From CAVWDU01 sp963753815 (GTDB lineage Bacteria; Pseudomonadota; Gammaproteobacteria; Pseudomonadales; Halieaceae): a DNA stretch of 64,000 nt. Each line of letters starts with the position of its first letter. Within the stretch, counting starts at the first letter, position 1. Below, one piece after another: positions 13,573-21,864 of this stretch. Position numbers and translations under genes: made by a program. The notes under the pieces are model-generated. The model had not been told where the DNA came from. It worked only from the letters and a program-made list of their open reading frames with translations, and did not search any database. Location: NCBI GenBank assembly GCA_963753815.1, contig CAVWDU010000006.1, positions 1 to 64,000 of the forward strand, given 5' to 3'.

Positions 13573-14430
13573 ATGGCGCCTATGGACCGCATTACCCAAC
13601 AGCCCGTTCTCTTGACAGTTTCCATTGTGATTTTCTACAGCGCGCAAGACCTCCTGCAGCGCACGCTGCGCAGCGTTTACCGGTCGGCCCACGCGGCACG
13701 TTCGGCTGGCAGCCTCGGTGGCATCAGGCTCTACCTGGTCAATAATACGCCCGACCCCGGGTACCGTGAACAAATCAATCAACTTGTCGAGCGGTGGCCC
13801 CATCATCAGGATTGCCCGCTGGTCTACCGGGAGCCTGCCGATAACCGCGGGTTTGGTGCCGGCAACAACAGTGTATTGTCGCTTCTCGATAGTGACTACC
13901 ACCTGGTGCTTAATCCCGACGTCGAGCTCGCTGAGGACGCACTCGCCCTGGGCCTGCAACGGATGGCGAGCGAGCCGGACATCGTGTTGTTGAGTCCGGG
14001 GGTATGGGGGCCTGATGGTGAGCGGGAGTACCTGTGTAAACAGTATCCTTCGGTACTGGTGTTGCTGTTGCGCGGCTTTGCCCCGGCGCTGCTTCGACGC
14101 GCGTTCCGCCAGCGGCTTGAGGCGTATGAGATGCGCGCTGCGTGCTCGACCGATGACGTGGTGTCCGTGCCGCTGGCCAGTGGCTGTTTCATGCTGCTGC
14201 GTACCGCGGCGCTGCGTCGAGTTGGCGGGTTCGGTGAGGGCTACTTTCTTTACTTCGAGGATTTTGATCTCTCGATCAGGTTGTCGAGCCAGGGTCGGGT
14301 GGCCTTCGATCCGCAGGTGCGCATTGTTCACCATGGCGGGTACGCGGCGCGCAAGGGCTGGCATCACCGGGCCTTGTTCGTGCGCTCGGCCCTGCATTTC
14401 TTTCGCGAGCACGGCTGGCGTTGGATATAG
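13573..14430 (+). CDS. Family 2 glycosyltransferase, rhamnosyltransferase-like
   Basis: The 285-residue protein has the GT-A fold. The N-terminal strand is VSIVIFYSAQDLLQRTLRS, then DNRGFGAGNN, the nucleotide-sugar/metal motif LNPDVEL, and the C-terminal FLYFEDFDLSIRL with the catalytic acidic cluster. It should transfer a sugar (rhamnose-like) to a cell-surface polysaccharide or lipid A core. ATG 13573 is preferred, since the longest frame would begin inside the divergent carrier gene; ATG 13582 is a close alternative. No other polysaccharide gene is adjacent. Confidence 0.8.
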   Translation: MAPMDRITQQPVLLTVSIVIFYSAQDLLQRTLRSVYRSAHAARSAGSLGGIRLYLVNNTPDPGYREQINQLVERWPHHQDCPLVYREPADNRGFGAGNNSVLSLLDSDYHLVLNPDVELAEDALALGLQRMASEPDIVLLSPGVWGPDGEREYLCKQYPSVLVLLLRGFAPALLRRAFRQRLEAYEMRAACSTDDVVSVPLASGCFMLLRTAALRRVGGFGEGYFLYFEDFDLSIRLSSQGRVAFDPQVRIVHHGGYAARKGWHHRALFVRSALHFFREHGWRWI

Positions 14431-14481
14431 TCTCGATCGCGTGTCTGGTACACTCCGGTTCTGGGCTTCCCCGGGCAGACC

Positions 14482-15210
14482 ATGACACCAGAACGCCGTG
14501 AAATACTGCGCCTGACCTACCTGCAGGCCATTGGCATCGACACCTATGTTGCCAGGGAACCGCTTCCGGGTGCGGCGGCGAGTCACCCGCTGGCGCGGCT
14601 GGCTCTCACCCCTTTGGTTTCACGGCCTGAACCGTCGGCTGCGGTTGCAGCTCCGGAGCCACCTACGCCGGCGCGCGAAGCGCCGGGGCGATCGGCGGGG
14701 CCCCGTCGTAAGCCCCTGGTGGAGACGCGCACGGCGCGCGGACGCCAGCCGGACGGCGGCGAAAAGGCCGCGTTGCCCGGTGAAACCGCCTCCGCCTTTG
14801 TCGTCGCCGCGATTGTCGTGGACGACATCGTCTGGTTGGAAGAACTGGTCTATCCTGCATTGGCTAAAGACCAGGTACAGTTGTTGCGGGCAATATCCGG
14901 CGCGCTGGGGCTGGAAGCATCCCGGCCCGATATTACCCAGTTTACCTGGCCGATCCATCGCAATCGCCAGCTGGACCAGAGTGAGGCGGCGGCGTGCGCC
15001 GCACTGACCGGGTTTGTGGCGCGTCAGCTACAGCTTGCCGCGGCGCGCGCCGTGGTGATGCTGGGCGACGGTGTCGGCGGCCGCCTGGACCACGGGGACC
15101 TGCAGGTGAATTACCGGATAACCACGGTCAGCACCGCGCAAATGCTGTCTGAACCACTGCTCAAAGCCCGCGCATGGGCAGATCTCCGCCCCCTGCGACG
15201 GAATCGATGA
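14482..15210 (+). CDS. Probable DNA polymerase III psi-subunit-like protein
   Basis: The 242-residue protein begins with REILRLTYLQAIGIDTYVARE. A linker of about 100 residues rich in Pro, Ala, Arg and Gly follows. The C-terminal part (about 110-235) resembles a small alpha/beta fold, with FTWPIHRN and VVMLGDGVGG. The gene immediately before rimI is holD in many gammaproteobacteria, and this one overlaps rimI by four bases (ATGA). The name rests mainly on position and the N-terminal motif; the linker is unusually long. It could be a lineage-specific protein instead. Confidence 0.45.
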   Translation: MTPERREILRLTYLQAIGIDTYVAREPLPGAAASHPLARLALTPLVSRPEPSAAVAAPEPPTPAREAPGRSAGPRRKPLVETRTARGRQPDGGEKAALPGETASAFVVAAIVVDDIVWLEELVYPALAKDQVQLLRAISGALGLEASRPDITQFTWPIHRNRQLDQSEAAACAALTGFVARQLQLAAARAVVMLGDGVGGRLDHGDLQVNYRITTVSTAQMLSEPLLKARAWADLRPLRRNR

Positions 15211-15674
15211 CGCCGGACATTCGCTCCGCATGCCACGCCGATGTCGAACGCGTCCTTGCCATCGAGCAGTCTACGGCGAGTACACCCTGGCGCGCCGAAC
15301 GGGTCGAAGCGGCCTGCCGGGCCGGCGAGGGTGCGCCTGCGAACACGCTCGTTGCCATGGTGGACGGTGTCTGTTGCGGGTTCCTGATCTACTCCGAGGT
15401 GTTGGACGAGGTGAATCTGTTGAAACTTGCGGTACTGCCGGATTACCAGCGTCACGGCATCGGCCTGGCGCTGCTCGACGGGCTTTGCAAGCGGGTGCTC
15501 CAGCGCGGGGCGCGTCGTATCCTGCTTGAGGTCAGCGTGGCTAACGCGCCGGCGCTGGGACTTTATCGCCAGTTCGGGTTTGCGGCGGACGGGCGCCGTA
15601 CCGCGTACTACTCGGGACGCAATGGACCGGAGGATGCCTTGCTCATGTCCCTCCGCCTTGGAGATGTTTCGTGA
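15207..15674 (+). CDS. rimI: Ribosomal protein alanine N-acetyltransferase
   Basis: The 155-residue GNAT enzyme acetylates the N-terminal alanine of ribosomal protein S18 using acetyl-CoA. The acetyl-CoA loop is seen as VLPDYQRHGIGLALLDGL, and the C-terminal NAPALGLYRQFGFAADGRR with the catalytic Tyr region is typical. The ATG at 15207 overlaps the stop of the previous gene in ATGA. Downstream the next gene starts with GTG overlapping its stop, so the three are one transcription unit. Confidence 0.88.
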   Translation: MTPDIRSACHADVERVLAIEQSTASTPWRAERVEAACRAGEGAPANTLVAMVDGVCCGFLIYSEVLDEVNLLKLAVLPDYQRHGIGLALLDGLCKRVLQRGARRILLEVSVANAPALGLYRQFGFAADGRRTAYYSGRNGPEDALLMSLRLGDVS

Positions 15675-16066
15675 ATCGGGTAGAAACGGAGTGGTGGACC
15701 CTGGCACTGCCCCAGGAATGGTGGGCAGAAGCGGAGGGCGATAGCGTGCTGGTCGGTGACCGCGATGATGTGGGTTGCATCGAGATAAGCACCCTGCGCA
15801 AAGACCACGGCCGGTTTGACACTGACGAGGTGGAACGCATAGCACGAGCCGAATCAGGGTCCGAGGGCGCAATCGCCGCTGTCACGCTGGGCGAGTTCAA
15901 GGGCTACACGGCGGCATTTCGGGAGGAGGGGGCCGCTGTCACGGAGTGGTTTCTCGGCTGTGCGGAGCTATTGCTTTTCATCACCTACAGCTGTGATGAG
16001 GAGAACGAGGGGCTCGATGAAGCCGCGGTGACCGAGATTCTCGACACGCTGGAGGCACGCGACTGA
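15671..16066 (+). CDS. Small acidic protein of unknown function
   Basis: The 131-residue protein is not one I recognise. It begins at GTG in a GTGA overlap with rimI. It is rich in Glu and Asp, with aromatic patches (WWTLALPQEWWAEAE, FLGCAELLLFITYS), and has no signal peptide or membrane helix. The alternating strands and final helix suggest a compact alpha/beta protein. Tight coupling to rimI argues that it is real. About 100 bases separate it from the converging rnf operon, with no clear terminator. Confidence 0.7.
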   Translation: MNRVETEWWTLALPQEWWAEAEGDSVLVGDRDDVGCIEISTLRKDHGRFDTDEVERIARAESGSEGAIAAVTLGEFKGYTAAFREEGAAVTEWFLGCAELLLFITYSCDEENEGLDEAAVTEILDTLEARD

Positions 16067-16169
16067 CCGACGTGCGCCGGCGTGGAAGCAGCAACGCCTC
16101 AGGCTCACCTGCCCGGTCCGCTTATCGGTGTCGAGGACGCCGTGGCGCGTCCACGGGCCTGCCGGCCTC

Positions 16170-16883
16170 TCAGGAAACCGTGCCGGTCACCCGCACCCGT
16201 TTTGCGCCCTTCTCCGGCCGGGTCCTGAGCGCATCCTGACGGCGCTTTATCCCGGCGTCGATGAGGTTCTTGCCAGCGATGATGAGCCCGGTGAAGATGA
16301 ACGCTCCGGGCGGCAGTATGGCGAGTAGAAAGGCTTGATAGTTGTCGACGAACACGACAGTCCAATCGGCCGCGACCGGGCCGAGCAACAGGTCCATGTT
16401 GGCAAACAATGCGCCGGTACCCAGTAATTCGCGAATAGCGCCGAGCAATATCAGTACCAGGGTGAATCCAAGCCCCATCATCAGTCCGTCCAGCAATGAA
16501 GGCATCAGGGGATTTCTGCTCGCATACCCGTCGGCACGCCCGAGGATGACGCAATTGGTGGTAATGAGCGGGAGGAAAATGCCCAGAATCTCGTACAGCT
16601 CGTAGGCCAGCGCCTGCATTAACAACTCGATACAGGTGACGGCTGCGGCGATGATCATTACGAACGCGGGTAACCTGACGGCATCGGAAACGATATTGCG
16701 GATCAGCGATACCGCGGTATTGGAACACACGAGGACCAGGGTGGTGGCGATCCCCAGCCCCAGCGCATTGACCACAGAGCCGGTAACGGCGAGCAGTGGG
16801 CACAGTCCCAGCAGCTGCACGATGGCCGGATTATTCTTCCACAGGCCGTTGAATGACAATTCGCGGTAATTGACATCGCTCAT
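16170..16883 (-). CDS. rnfE: Rnf electron transport complex subunit E
   Basis: This 237-residue integral membrane subunit has about six helices. MSDVNYRELSFNGLWKNNPA, LLGLCPLLAVT and LITTNCVILGRADGYA are diagnostic for RnfE/RsxE. It forms the membrane core of Rnf together with RnfA, which has related topology (compare LPLITTNC in both). The ATG at 16883 overlaps the rnfG stop by four bases. It is the last gene of the operon; the endonuclease III gene that often follows rnfE is absent. Confidence 0.95.
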   Translation of the reverse strand: MSDVNYRELSFNGLWKNNPAIVQLLGLCPLLAVTGSVVNALGLGIATTLVLVCSNTAVSLIRNIVSDAVRLPAFVMIIAAAVTCIELLMQALAYELYEILGIFLPLITTNCVILGRADGYASRNPLMPSLLDGLMMGLGFTLVLILLGAIRELLGTGALFANMDLLLGPVAADWTVVFVDNYQAFLLAILPPGAFIFTGLIIAGKNLIDAGIKRRQDALRTRPEKGAKRVRVTGTVS

Positions 16884-17527
16884 GGCTGTTCCCTCGTAAT
16901 CCGGGCGGTGGTGGGTATCTCGAACAGCAGGTTCCTGCGGTCCTCGGCGTATTCCAGCGCGCGGACAACAGCGGCGACCACCGCCCGCGGTGTAATTGTG
17001 GCGCCCGTGAACTGGTCGAATATCCCGCCGTCTTTCTTCACTGCCCATTCGGAAGGTGGCGGTTCACGCAGCGAGCGGCCGGTGAAATCGAGTATCCAGT
17101 CGGATTTCTTCAGGTCTACCTTGTCGCCGAGCCCGGGCGTCTCCCTGTGTTTCAGCGTTCTCACACCCGCAATACTCCCATCCCGATTGATTCCCACGAT
17201 CAGGTTGATATCGCCACTATAGCCATCAGTGGCGGTCACCGGGATTATCACACTGATGACCTCGCCGTTCCTCCGCGCGCGGTATATGTGCCGGGTTTCC
17301 CGCAGTCCGAGGCCGGCATCACCGCCAACCGGCAACCGGTCGTCGAGCATCACGTTGTCGTGTTCTTCCCGGGGGACGATCTCCAGTAAGGCTTTTTCCT
17401 CGGCCAGCCGTTGCTGCTCGGTAATCCGATCGCGGGTCAACAGGTAGGTGCCGGAAATGAGGATCGTGGTGGAGACGGCAAACAGCGCCAGCAGCAGGGA
17501 ATTGCGTGAGACCGAGCGGCCGAGCAT
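16880..17527 (-). CDS. rnfG: Rnf electron transport complex subunit G
   Basis: This subunit of about 215 residues has one N-terminal membrane anchor (about 10-30) and a periplasmic FMN-binding domain. FTGATITPRAV contains the Thr that carries covalent FMN by phosphoester linkage in this family. It passes electrons across the membrane within Rnf. Either ATG 17527 or GTG 17530 could start it, and both overlap the rnfD stop (gtgatg). Confidence 0.94.
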   Translation of the reverse strand: MLGRSVSRNSLLLALFAVSTTILISGTYLLTRDRITEQQRLAEEKALLEIVPREEHDNVMLDDRLPVGGDAGLGLRETRHIYRARRNGEVISVIIPVTATDGYSGDINLIVGINRDGSIAGVRTLKHRETPGLGDKVDLKKSDWILDFTGRSLREPPPSEWAVKKDGGIFDQFTGATITPRAVVAAVVRALEYAEDRRNLLFEIPTTARITREQP

Positions 17528-18549
17528 CACGAGTTCCCCTCCCGGTGGCCGTAGGTGCGTGGCTGCGTGTAATGATCGATAAAGGGTGCTGCAAAATTCA
17601 TCACCAGCACCGCGAAGGCCACCGCGTCCGGGTAGTTGCCGCGCACCCTGATGATGTAAACGAGAATACCGATCAGGGCTCCGTAGACCAGCCGTCCACG
17701 CACCGACACTGCCGAAGTCACCGGGTCTGTCACGATGAAGAACGCCCCGAACATGGTGGCGCCGCTGAACAGGTGGAACAGGGGTGAGCCGCCGCTGGAC
17801 GAGCTGCCGCCGTCATAGAACAGGGCCGCCATCAGGCCCAGTGAGGCCAGCATGGCGATGGGCGCATGCCAGCTGAAAACGCGCAGGTAGAGCAGGGCAG
17901 CGCCCCCCAGCAGGAACGCGCCGTTCACCCACTCCCAGCCGACTCCGCCCCAGCTGCCGAACTGGGGGAAGGTGGTCCAGAGTTCGCTGATCAGCGCGCT
18001 GTCGTTCTGCCGCATCAGGTCCAGCGGTGTGGCCATTGTGGTTGCGTCGAAACTGGCCGGGAGGAAGCAGGCCTGCAGCGCCTCCGCCAGCCCCGGGGTT
18101 TCGGCCAGGCCGCGAGGAGGAGCCCAGGCAGTCATCTGTACCGGAAAAGAAATCAGCAGCACGACGTAGCCGACCATCGCCGGGTTGAAAGGGTTGTAAC
18201 CCAGCCCGCCGTACAGATGCTTTGCGATCAGTATCGAAGAGCCGGTGCCGACGGCGATGAGCCACCACGGCGCGTAGGGCGGCAGCGAGATAGCCAGTAA
18301 CGTCGACGTGACCAGAGCGCTGTAATCGCGCAGGTAGAACAGCGGCGGTCTGCGGCGCAGTAGCAGCGCCAGTGACTCAAACAGGAGGGCGAGCACGCCG
18401 GCCCAGACGATATTGACGAGTGTCCCGTAGCCGAAGAAAAACGTCAGCGCGGCCACGCCCGGCAGGGTCGCCAGCAGCACGTACTGCATCACGCGGGCTG
18501 TGCTCAGCGGCCCGTGGGCATGTGGCGAGGTGACGCGCAGCAGGGCCAT
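17527..18549 (-). CDS. rnfD: Rnf electron transport complex subunit D
   Basis: This 340-residue membrane subunit has about nine helices and is related to NqrB. DATTMATPLDL contains the Thr that binds the second covalent FMN. YLRDYSALVTSTLLAISLPP and KHLYGGLGYNPFNPAM are family signatures. It takes part in coupling electron flow to ion translocation. It starts two bases after the stop of rnfC and overlaps rnfG. Confidence 0.95.
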   Translation of the reverse strand: MALLRVTSPHAHGPLSTARVMQYVLLATLPGVAALTFFFGYGTLVNIVWAGVLALLFESLALLLRRRPPLFYLRDYSALVTSTLLAISLPPYAPWWLIAVGTGSSILIAKHLYGGLGYNPFNPAMVGYVVLLISFPVQMTAWAPPRGLAETPGLAEALQACFLPASFDATTMATPLDLMRQNDSALISELWTTFPQFGSWGGVGWEWVNGAFLLGGAALLYLRVFSWHAPIAMLASLGLMAALFYDGGSSSSGGSPLFHLFSGATMFGAFFIVTDPVTSAVSVRGRLVYGALIGILVYIIRVRGNYPDAVAFAVLVMNFAAPFIDHYTQPRTYGHREGNS

Positions 18550-18551
18550 GG

Positions 18552-20579
18552 TCAGGACACCTCGGTCTGCTGCGCCTGCTTCGCGGTGGCCACCTTGACC
18601 TCCAGTCGCTCAACGCTTGCGGCGAGGGCGTCGATGATTTTTTCTGCTTCACCGGCCACCCGTGCGGCCTCCAGCCGGTCCCTGGACGCGGCGAGCCGCT
18701 GTTCCAGCTTGATCAGTTGAATTCGCGCTTGTTCGTCAGGGTCCATTTCGCTGTCTGCCTGTCGCGCCGCGATAGCCCTGGCAATGGCGTCTTGCGCGGG
18801 GTCGCCGCTGTTCTCCGGCGCCGCCGATTCGCTGCCCTGGAAAAACGGGTGATTACGCAGCGCTTCACGGGCCTGCTCCAGCTTCTGCCGCGTTTTATTC
18901 ACGCCCGTGCGCAGCGCGTCGACGGTATCCGCGCCATCGGCCTCGGCCTGTTTCAGCCTGGCGGTGGCGGTCGCCAGGCGTTTTTCGGCTGATGCCACTG
19001 CCTTTTCCAGTCGCTCCTGCTCTTCGCTCTCACCGCCCGGTGCGCCCTGCGACTGTGCTGCTTTCTTTGCCTGCGCCCGCTTGATGGCAGCCTGCACCGG
19101 GTCCTCTGCCCCCGCGCCATCGGCGGCCTGCTGCTGTGATCTTTTTTCCGCTGCCTGCTTGCGCGCCAGCCGGCGAGCTTCCTTTTCTGCCGCCTCGCGC
19201 TCGAGCCGCTGCTGGCGCGCCTCGAAGCGCAGCCTGGAATGTTCCGCTCTCTCGTTGTCAGCGCGCAGACGCAGGATCTCGGCCTTGGAGGCCCGGTAGT
19301 ACTGGACCAGTGGAATGTTACTGGGGCATACCCAGGAGCACGCGCCGCACTCGATACAGTCGAACAGGTTGTGCACCTCGAGTTTTTCGTACTCCTTCGC
19401 CTGGGCAAACCAGAACAGTTGCTGGGGCAGCAGCGACGCGGGGCAGGCTTCGGCACAGAGTCCACAGCGTATGCAGGCCTGGGGCGGGGGTGGCGCGGGC
19501 AGCTCCGCATCGGTGGGTGCCAGCAGGCAGTTGGTGGTTTTCACTACCGGCACCCCGGGGTCGGGAACGGTGAAGCCCATCATCGGGCCGCCCATGATCA
19601 GCCGTTTATTGCGGGTGCGGTCATAGCCGGCACGCGCCAGCAGGTAATCCATCGGGGTGCCGAGCAGCACCTCGTAGTTTCCCGGCCGGGCTACGGCCTC
19701 GCCGGTGACGGTGGTGATTCGGGAAATCAGTGGTCGGCCAAGAACAACCGCGTCGTGTATGGCCACCGCGGTGCCCATGTTCTGGCAGAGGATGCCGATA
19801 TCCGCAGGTAGCCCGCCGCTCGGCACCTGTTTTCCCGTCAGTATCTCGATGAGTTGCTTCTCGCCGCCCGACGGGTACTTGGTCGGAAACTCAACCACCT
19901 CCATGTCCGCAGACGCGGCGGCCTCCCGCATCGCGGCCAGCGCTTCGGGCTTGTTGTCTTCGATTCCGATCAGGGTTGTCTGCGGGTCGACCACGTGTTG
20001 CAGGATGCGTGTTCCCGCAACGATCAAGGCGGCGCGCTCCCGCATGAGACGGTCATCGGCGGTAATGTAGGGTTCGCACTCGGTGCCGTTGAGAATCAGC
20101 GTGTGTATCGGTCGCGCCGCCTGCGGCGACAGCTTGATCGCGGTCGGAAACCCGGCACCGCCCATGCCAGCGATCCCGGCGTCGCGAATGATGCCTATCA
20201 GGTCGACGGGCTTGATCTGGGTAAAGTCGGCGCACCCGCGGTGATCAGTCCACTCGTCCCGTCCGTCGGTTTCGATCACGACACAGGGCGCGGTGAGTCC
20301 GGAAGGGTGTGGCACCTGGCGTTGTTCGATGGCGGCGACGCGGCCCGACGATGAGGCGTGAACTGCCGCGCTGACGGGGCCTGTCGCCGCTGCTATCAGC
20401 TGGCCCTTCAGCACGGACTCGCCAGGGGCGACCACGGGTGTTGCCGGTGCCCCGATGTGCTGAGACAGTGGCAGAACCAACACGGGTGGGACGCCTGCCG
20501 CTGTGATGGGTGCATCGGCCGATGGGTGCTTGCGCTCCGGCGGGTGGATGCCACCGTGGAAGTCGAACAGCTTTCTCAT
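18552..20579 (-). CDS. rnfC: Rnf electron transport complex subunit C
   Basis: The 675-residue peripheral subunit oxidises NADH through FMN. It has the N-terminal RnfC barrel (1-100), the nucleotide/FMN-binding domain with GIAGMGGAGFPTAIK and NGTECEPYITADDRLM, and an SLBB domain. Two 4Fe-4S motifs follow: Cys 369/372/375/379 and Cys 408/411/414/418. The last 230 residues are a long charged Ala/Lys/Glu coiled coil, as in many proteobacterial RnfC proteins. The ATG at 20579 overlaps rnfB by four bases. Confidence 0.95.
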   Translation of the reverse strand: MRKLFDFHGGIHPPERKHPSADAPITAAGVPPVLVLPLSQHIGAPATPVVAPGESVLKGQLIAAATGPVSAAVHASSSGRVAAIEQRQVPHPSGLTAPCVVIETDGRDEWTDHRGCADFTQIKPVDLIGIIRDAGIAGMGGAGFPTAIKLSPQAARPIHTLILNGTECEPYITADDRLMRERAALIVAGTRILQHVVDPQTTLIGIEDNKPEALAAMREAAASADMEVVEFPTKYPSGGEKQLIEILTGKQVPSGGLPADIGILCQNMGTAVAIHDAVVLGRPLISRITTVTGEAVARPGNYEVLLGTPMDYLLARAGYDRTRNKRLIMGGPMMGFTVPDPGVPVVKTTNCLLAPTDAELPAPPPPQACIRCGLCAEACPASLLPQQLFWFAQAKEYEKLEVHNLFDCIECGACSWVCPSNIPLVQYYRASKAEILRLRADNERAEHSRLRFEARQQRLEREAAEKEARRLARKQAAEKRSQQQAADGAGAEDPVQAAIKRAQAKKAAQSQGAPGGESEEQERLEKAVASAEKRLATATARLKQAEADGADTVDALRTGVNKTRQKLEQAREALRNHPFFQGSESAAPENSGDPAQDAIARAIAARQADSEMDPDEQARIQLIKLEQRLAASRDRLEAARVAGEAEKIIDALAASVERLEVKVATAKQAQQTEVS

Positions 20580-21187
20580 GCGGCCTCCGTCCGGGGACTG
20601 TCTGAGGCGATGATGTCGGCCCGGCGGCTGGTCGGATCGGGCAATTGCCAGTGCCAGGTCTGCAGGCTCTGCTTTTGCGGGACCATGTCGATACAGTCTA
20701 CCGGGCATGGCTCCACACAGAGATCGCAGCCCGTGCACTCGCTGACGATGACCGTGTGCATCTGCTTTGCCGCACCCAGGATCGCATCCACCGGGCAGGC
20801 CTGGATACACTTGGTGCAGCCGATGCACTCATCCTCCCGGATGTAGGCCACGGCGGGTACGGATTCTTCACCGTGTGCCTCGTCCAGCGGTATGGCTTCG
20901 ATGTCCAGCAGGTCCGCCAACGCCTGGATGCCGGCCTCTCCCCCGGGGGGACACTTGTTGATCGCGTCCCCGTTGGCAATTGCCTCCGCGTAGGGCCGAC
21001 AACCAGGATAGCCGCACTGACCGCACTGCGTCTGTGGAAGGATTTCATTAATCTGGTCCGCGATGGGATTGCCCTCGGTCTTGAACCTGACCGCGGCGAA
21101 ACCCAGCAGGGCGCCAAACACTGCCCCCAGTCCTACCAGGGCGAGCAGGGCTGCGATCAGCGGATACTGGGCGATAAAATCGAACAT
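20576..21187 (-). CDS. rnfB: Rnf electron transport complex subunit B
   Basis: The 203-residue iron-sulfur subunit has an N-terminal membrane helix (about 8-30). A four-Cys cluster domain follows (QTQCGQCGYPGCRPYAEA, then NKCPPGG). Two ferredoxin motifs come next, CIGCTKCIQACP and CTGCDLCVEPCP. It exchanges electrons with ferredoxin. The ATG at 21187 is two bases after the rnfA stop. Confidence 0.95.
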   Translation of the reverse strand: MFDFIAQYPLIAALLALVGLGAVFGALLGFAAVRFKTEGNPIADQINEILPQTQCGQCGYPGCRPYAEAIANGDAINKCPPGGEAGIQALADLLDIEAIPLDEAHGEESVPAVAYIREDECIGCTKCIQACPVDAILGAAKQMHTVIVSECTGCDLCVEPCPVDCIDMVPQKQSLQTWHWQLPDPTSRRADIIASDSPRTEAA

Positions 21188-21189
21188 GG

Positions 21190-21768
21190 TCAGACCAGCC
21201 CGGCGAAACCCATGAAAGCGAGGGACATGAGGCCGGCGGTGACCATCCCGACGGCGGCTCCCTGAAACGGCTCCGGCACGTCGGCGACGTTCAGTCGCTC
21301 GCGCATGGCCGCGAAGAGTACCAGCACCAGTGAGAAGCCCACGGCGGCGCCGAACCCGTAGAACAGGGACTCGGTGAAATTGTGTGCCTTGTTGATGTTG
21401 AGCAGCGCGACCCCCAGCACGGCGCAATTCGTGGTGATCAGTGGCAGGTAAACGCCAAGGACACGGTGGAGCAGGGGGCTGTTCTTGCGCACGAACATCT
21501 CGGTGAACTGGACGACGACGGCGATGACCAGGATGAACGAGATCGTCCTGAGATAGCCCAAACCCAGTGGCTCGAGCAGGAAGTTGTAGGTCAGGTGACT
21601 GCAGGCAGACGCCAGAGTGAGCACGAACGTAGTGGCGATGGACATCCCCATGGCCGTCTCCAGTTTGTTGGACACGCCCATGAACGGGCACAGCCCCAGA
21701 AACTGTACCAGCACGAAATTGTTGACCAGGATTGCCCCAATCAACAGGATGGAGTAGTCAGCTATCAT
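21190..21768 (-). CDS. rnfA: Rnf electron transport complex subunit A
   Basis: The 192-residue membrane protein has six helices and is the first gene of rnfABCDGE. MIADYSILLIGAILVNNFVL, LGLCPFMGVSNK and LPLITTNCAVLGVALLN are signatures. The Cys in each half-repeat (LGLCP, TNCAV) matches the pair proposed to hold an intramembrane iron-sulfur cluster between RnfA and RnfE. About 97 bases separate it from metG upstream, so it may have its own promoter or follow metG. Confidence 0.95.
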   Translation of the reverse strand: MIADYSILLIGAILVNNFVLVQFLGLCPFMGVSNKLETAMGMSIATTFVLTLASACSHLTYNFLLEPLGLGYLRTISFILVIAVVVQFTEMFVRKNSPLLHRVLGVYLPLITTNCAVLGVALLNINKAHNFTESLFYGFGAAVGFSLVLVLFAAMRERLNVADVPEPFQGAAVGMVTAGLMSLAFMGFAGLV

Positions 21769-21864
21769 TTTGCCTCGCGCCGAAGCCCGCGCCGCCAATT
21801 TTGTCAAACAATGGGCCGGCCTGCGCTGCTGGCTGTGGGCCCGCCGACAAACAGTGTGTGCCCG

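Noticed and set aside
13510..14586. 358-residue frame antisense to the glycosyltransferase
   Set aside because: The sense gene has complete GT2 motifs; the antisense translation resembles no protein.
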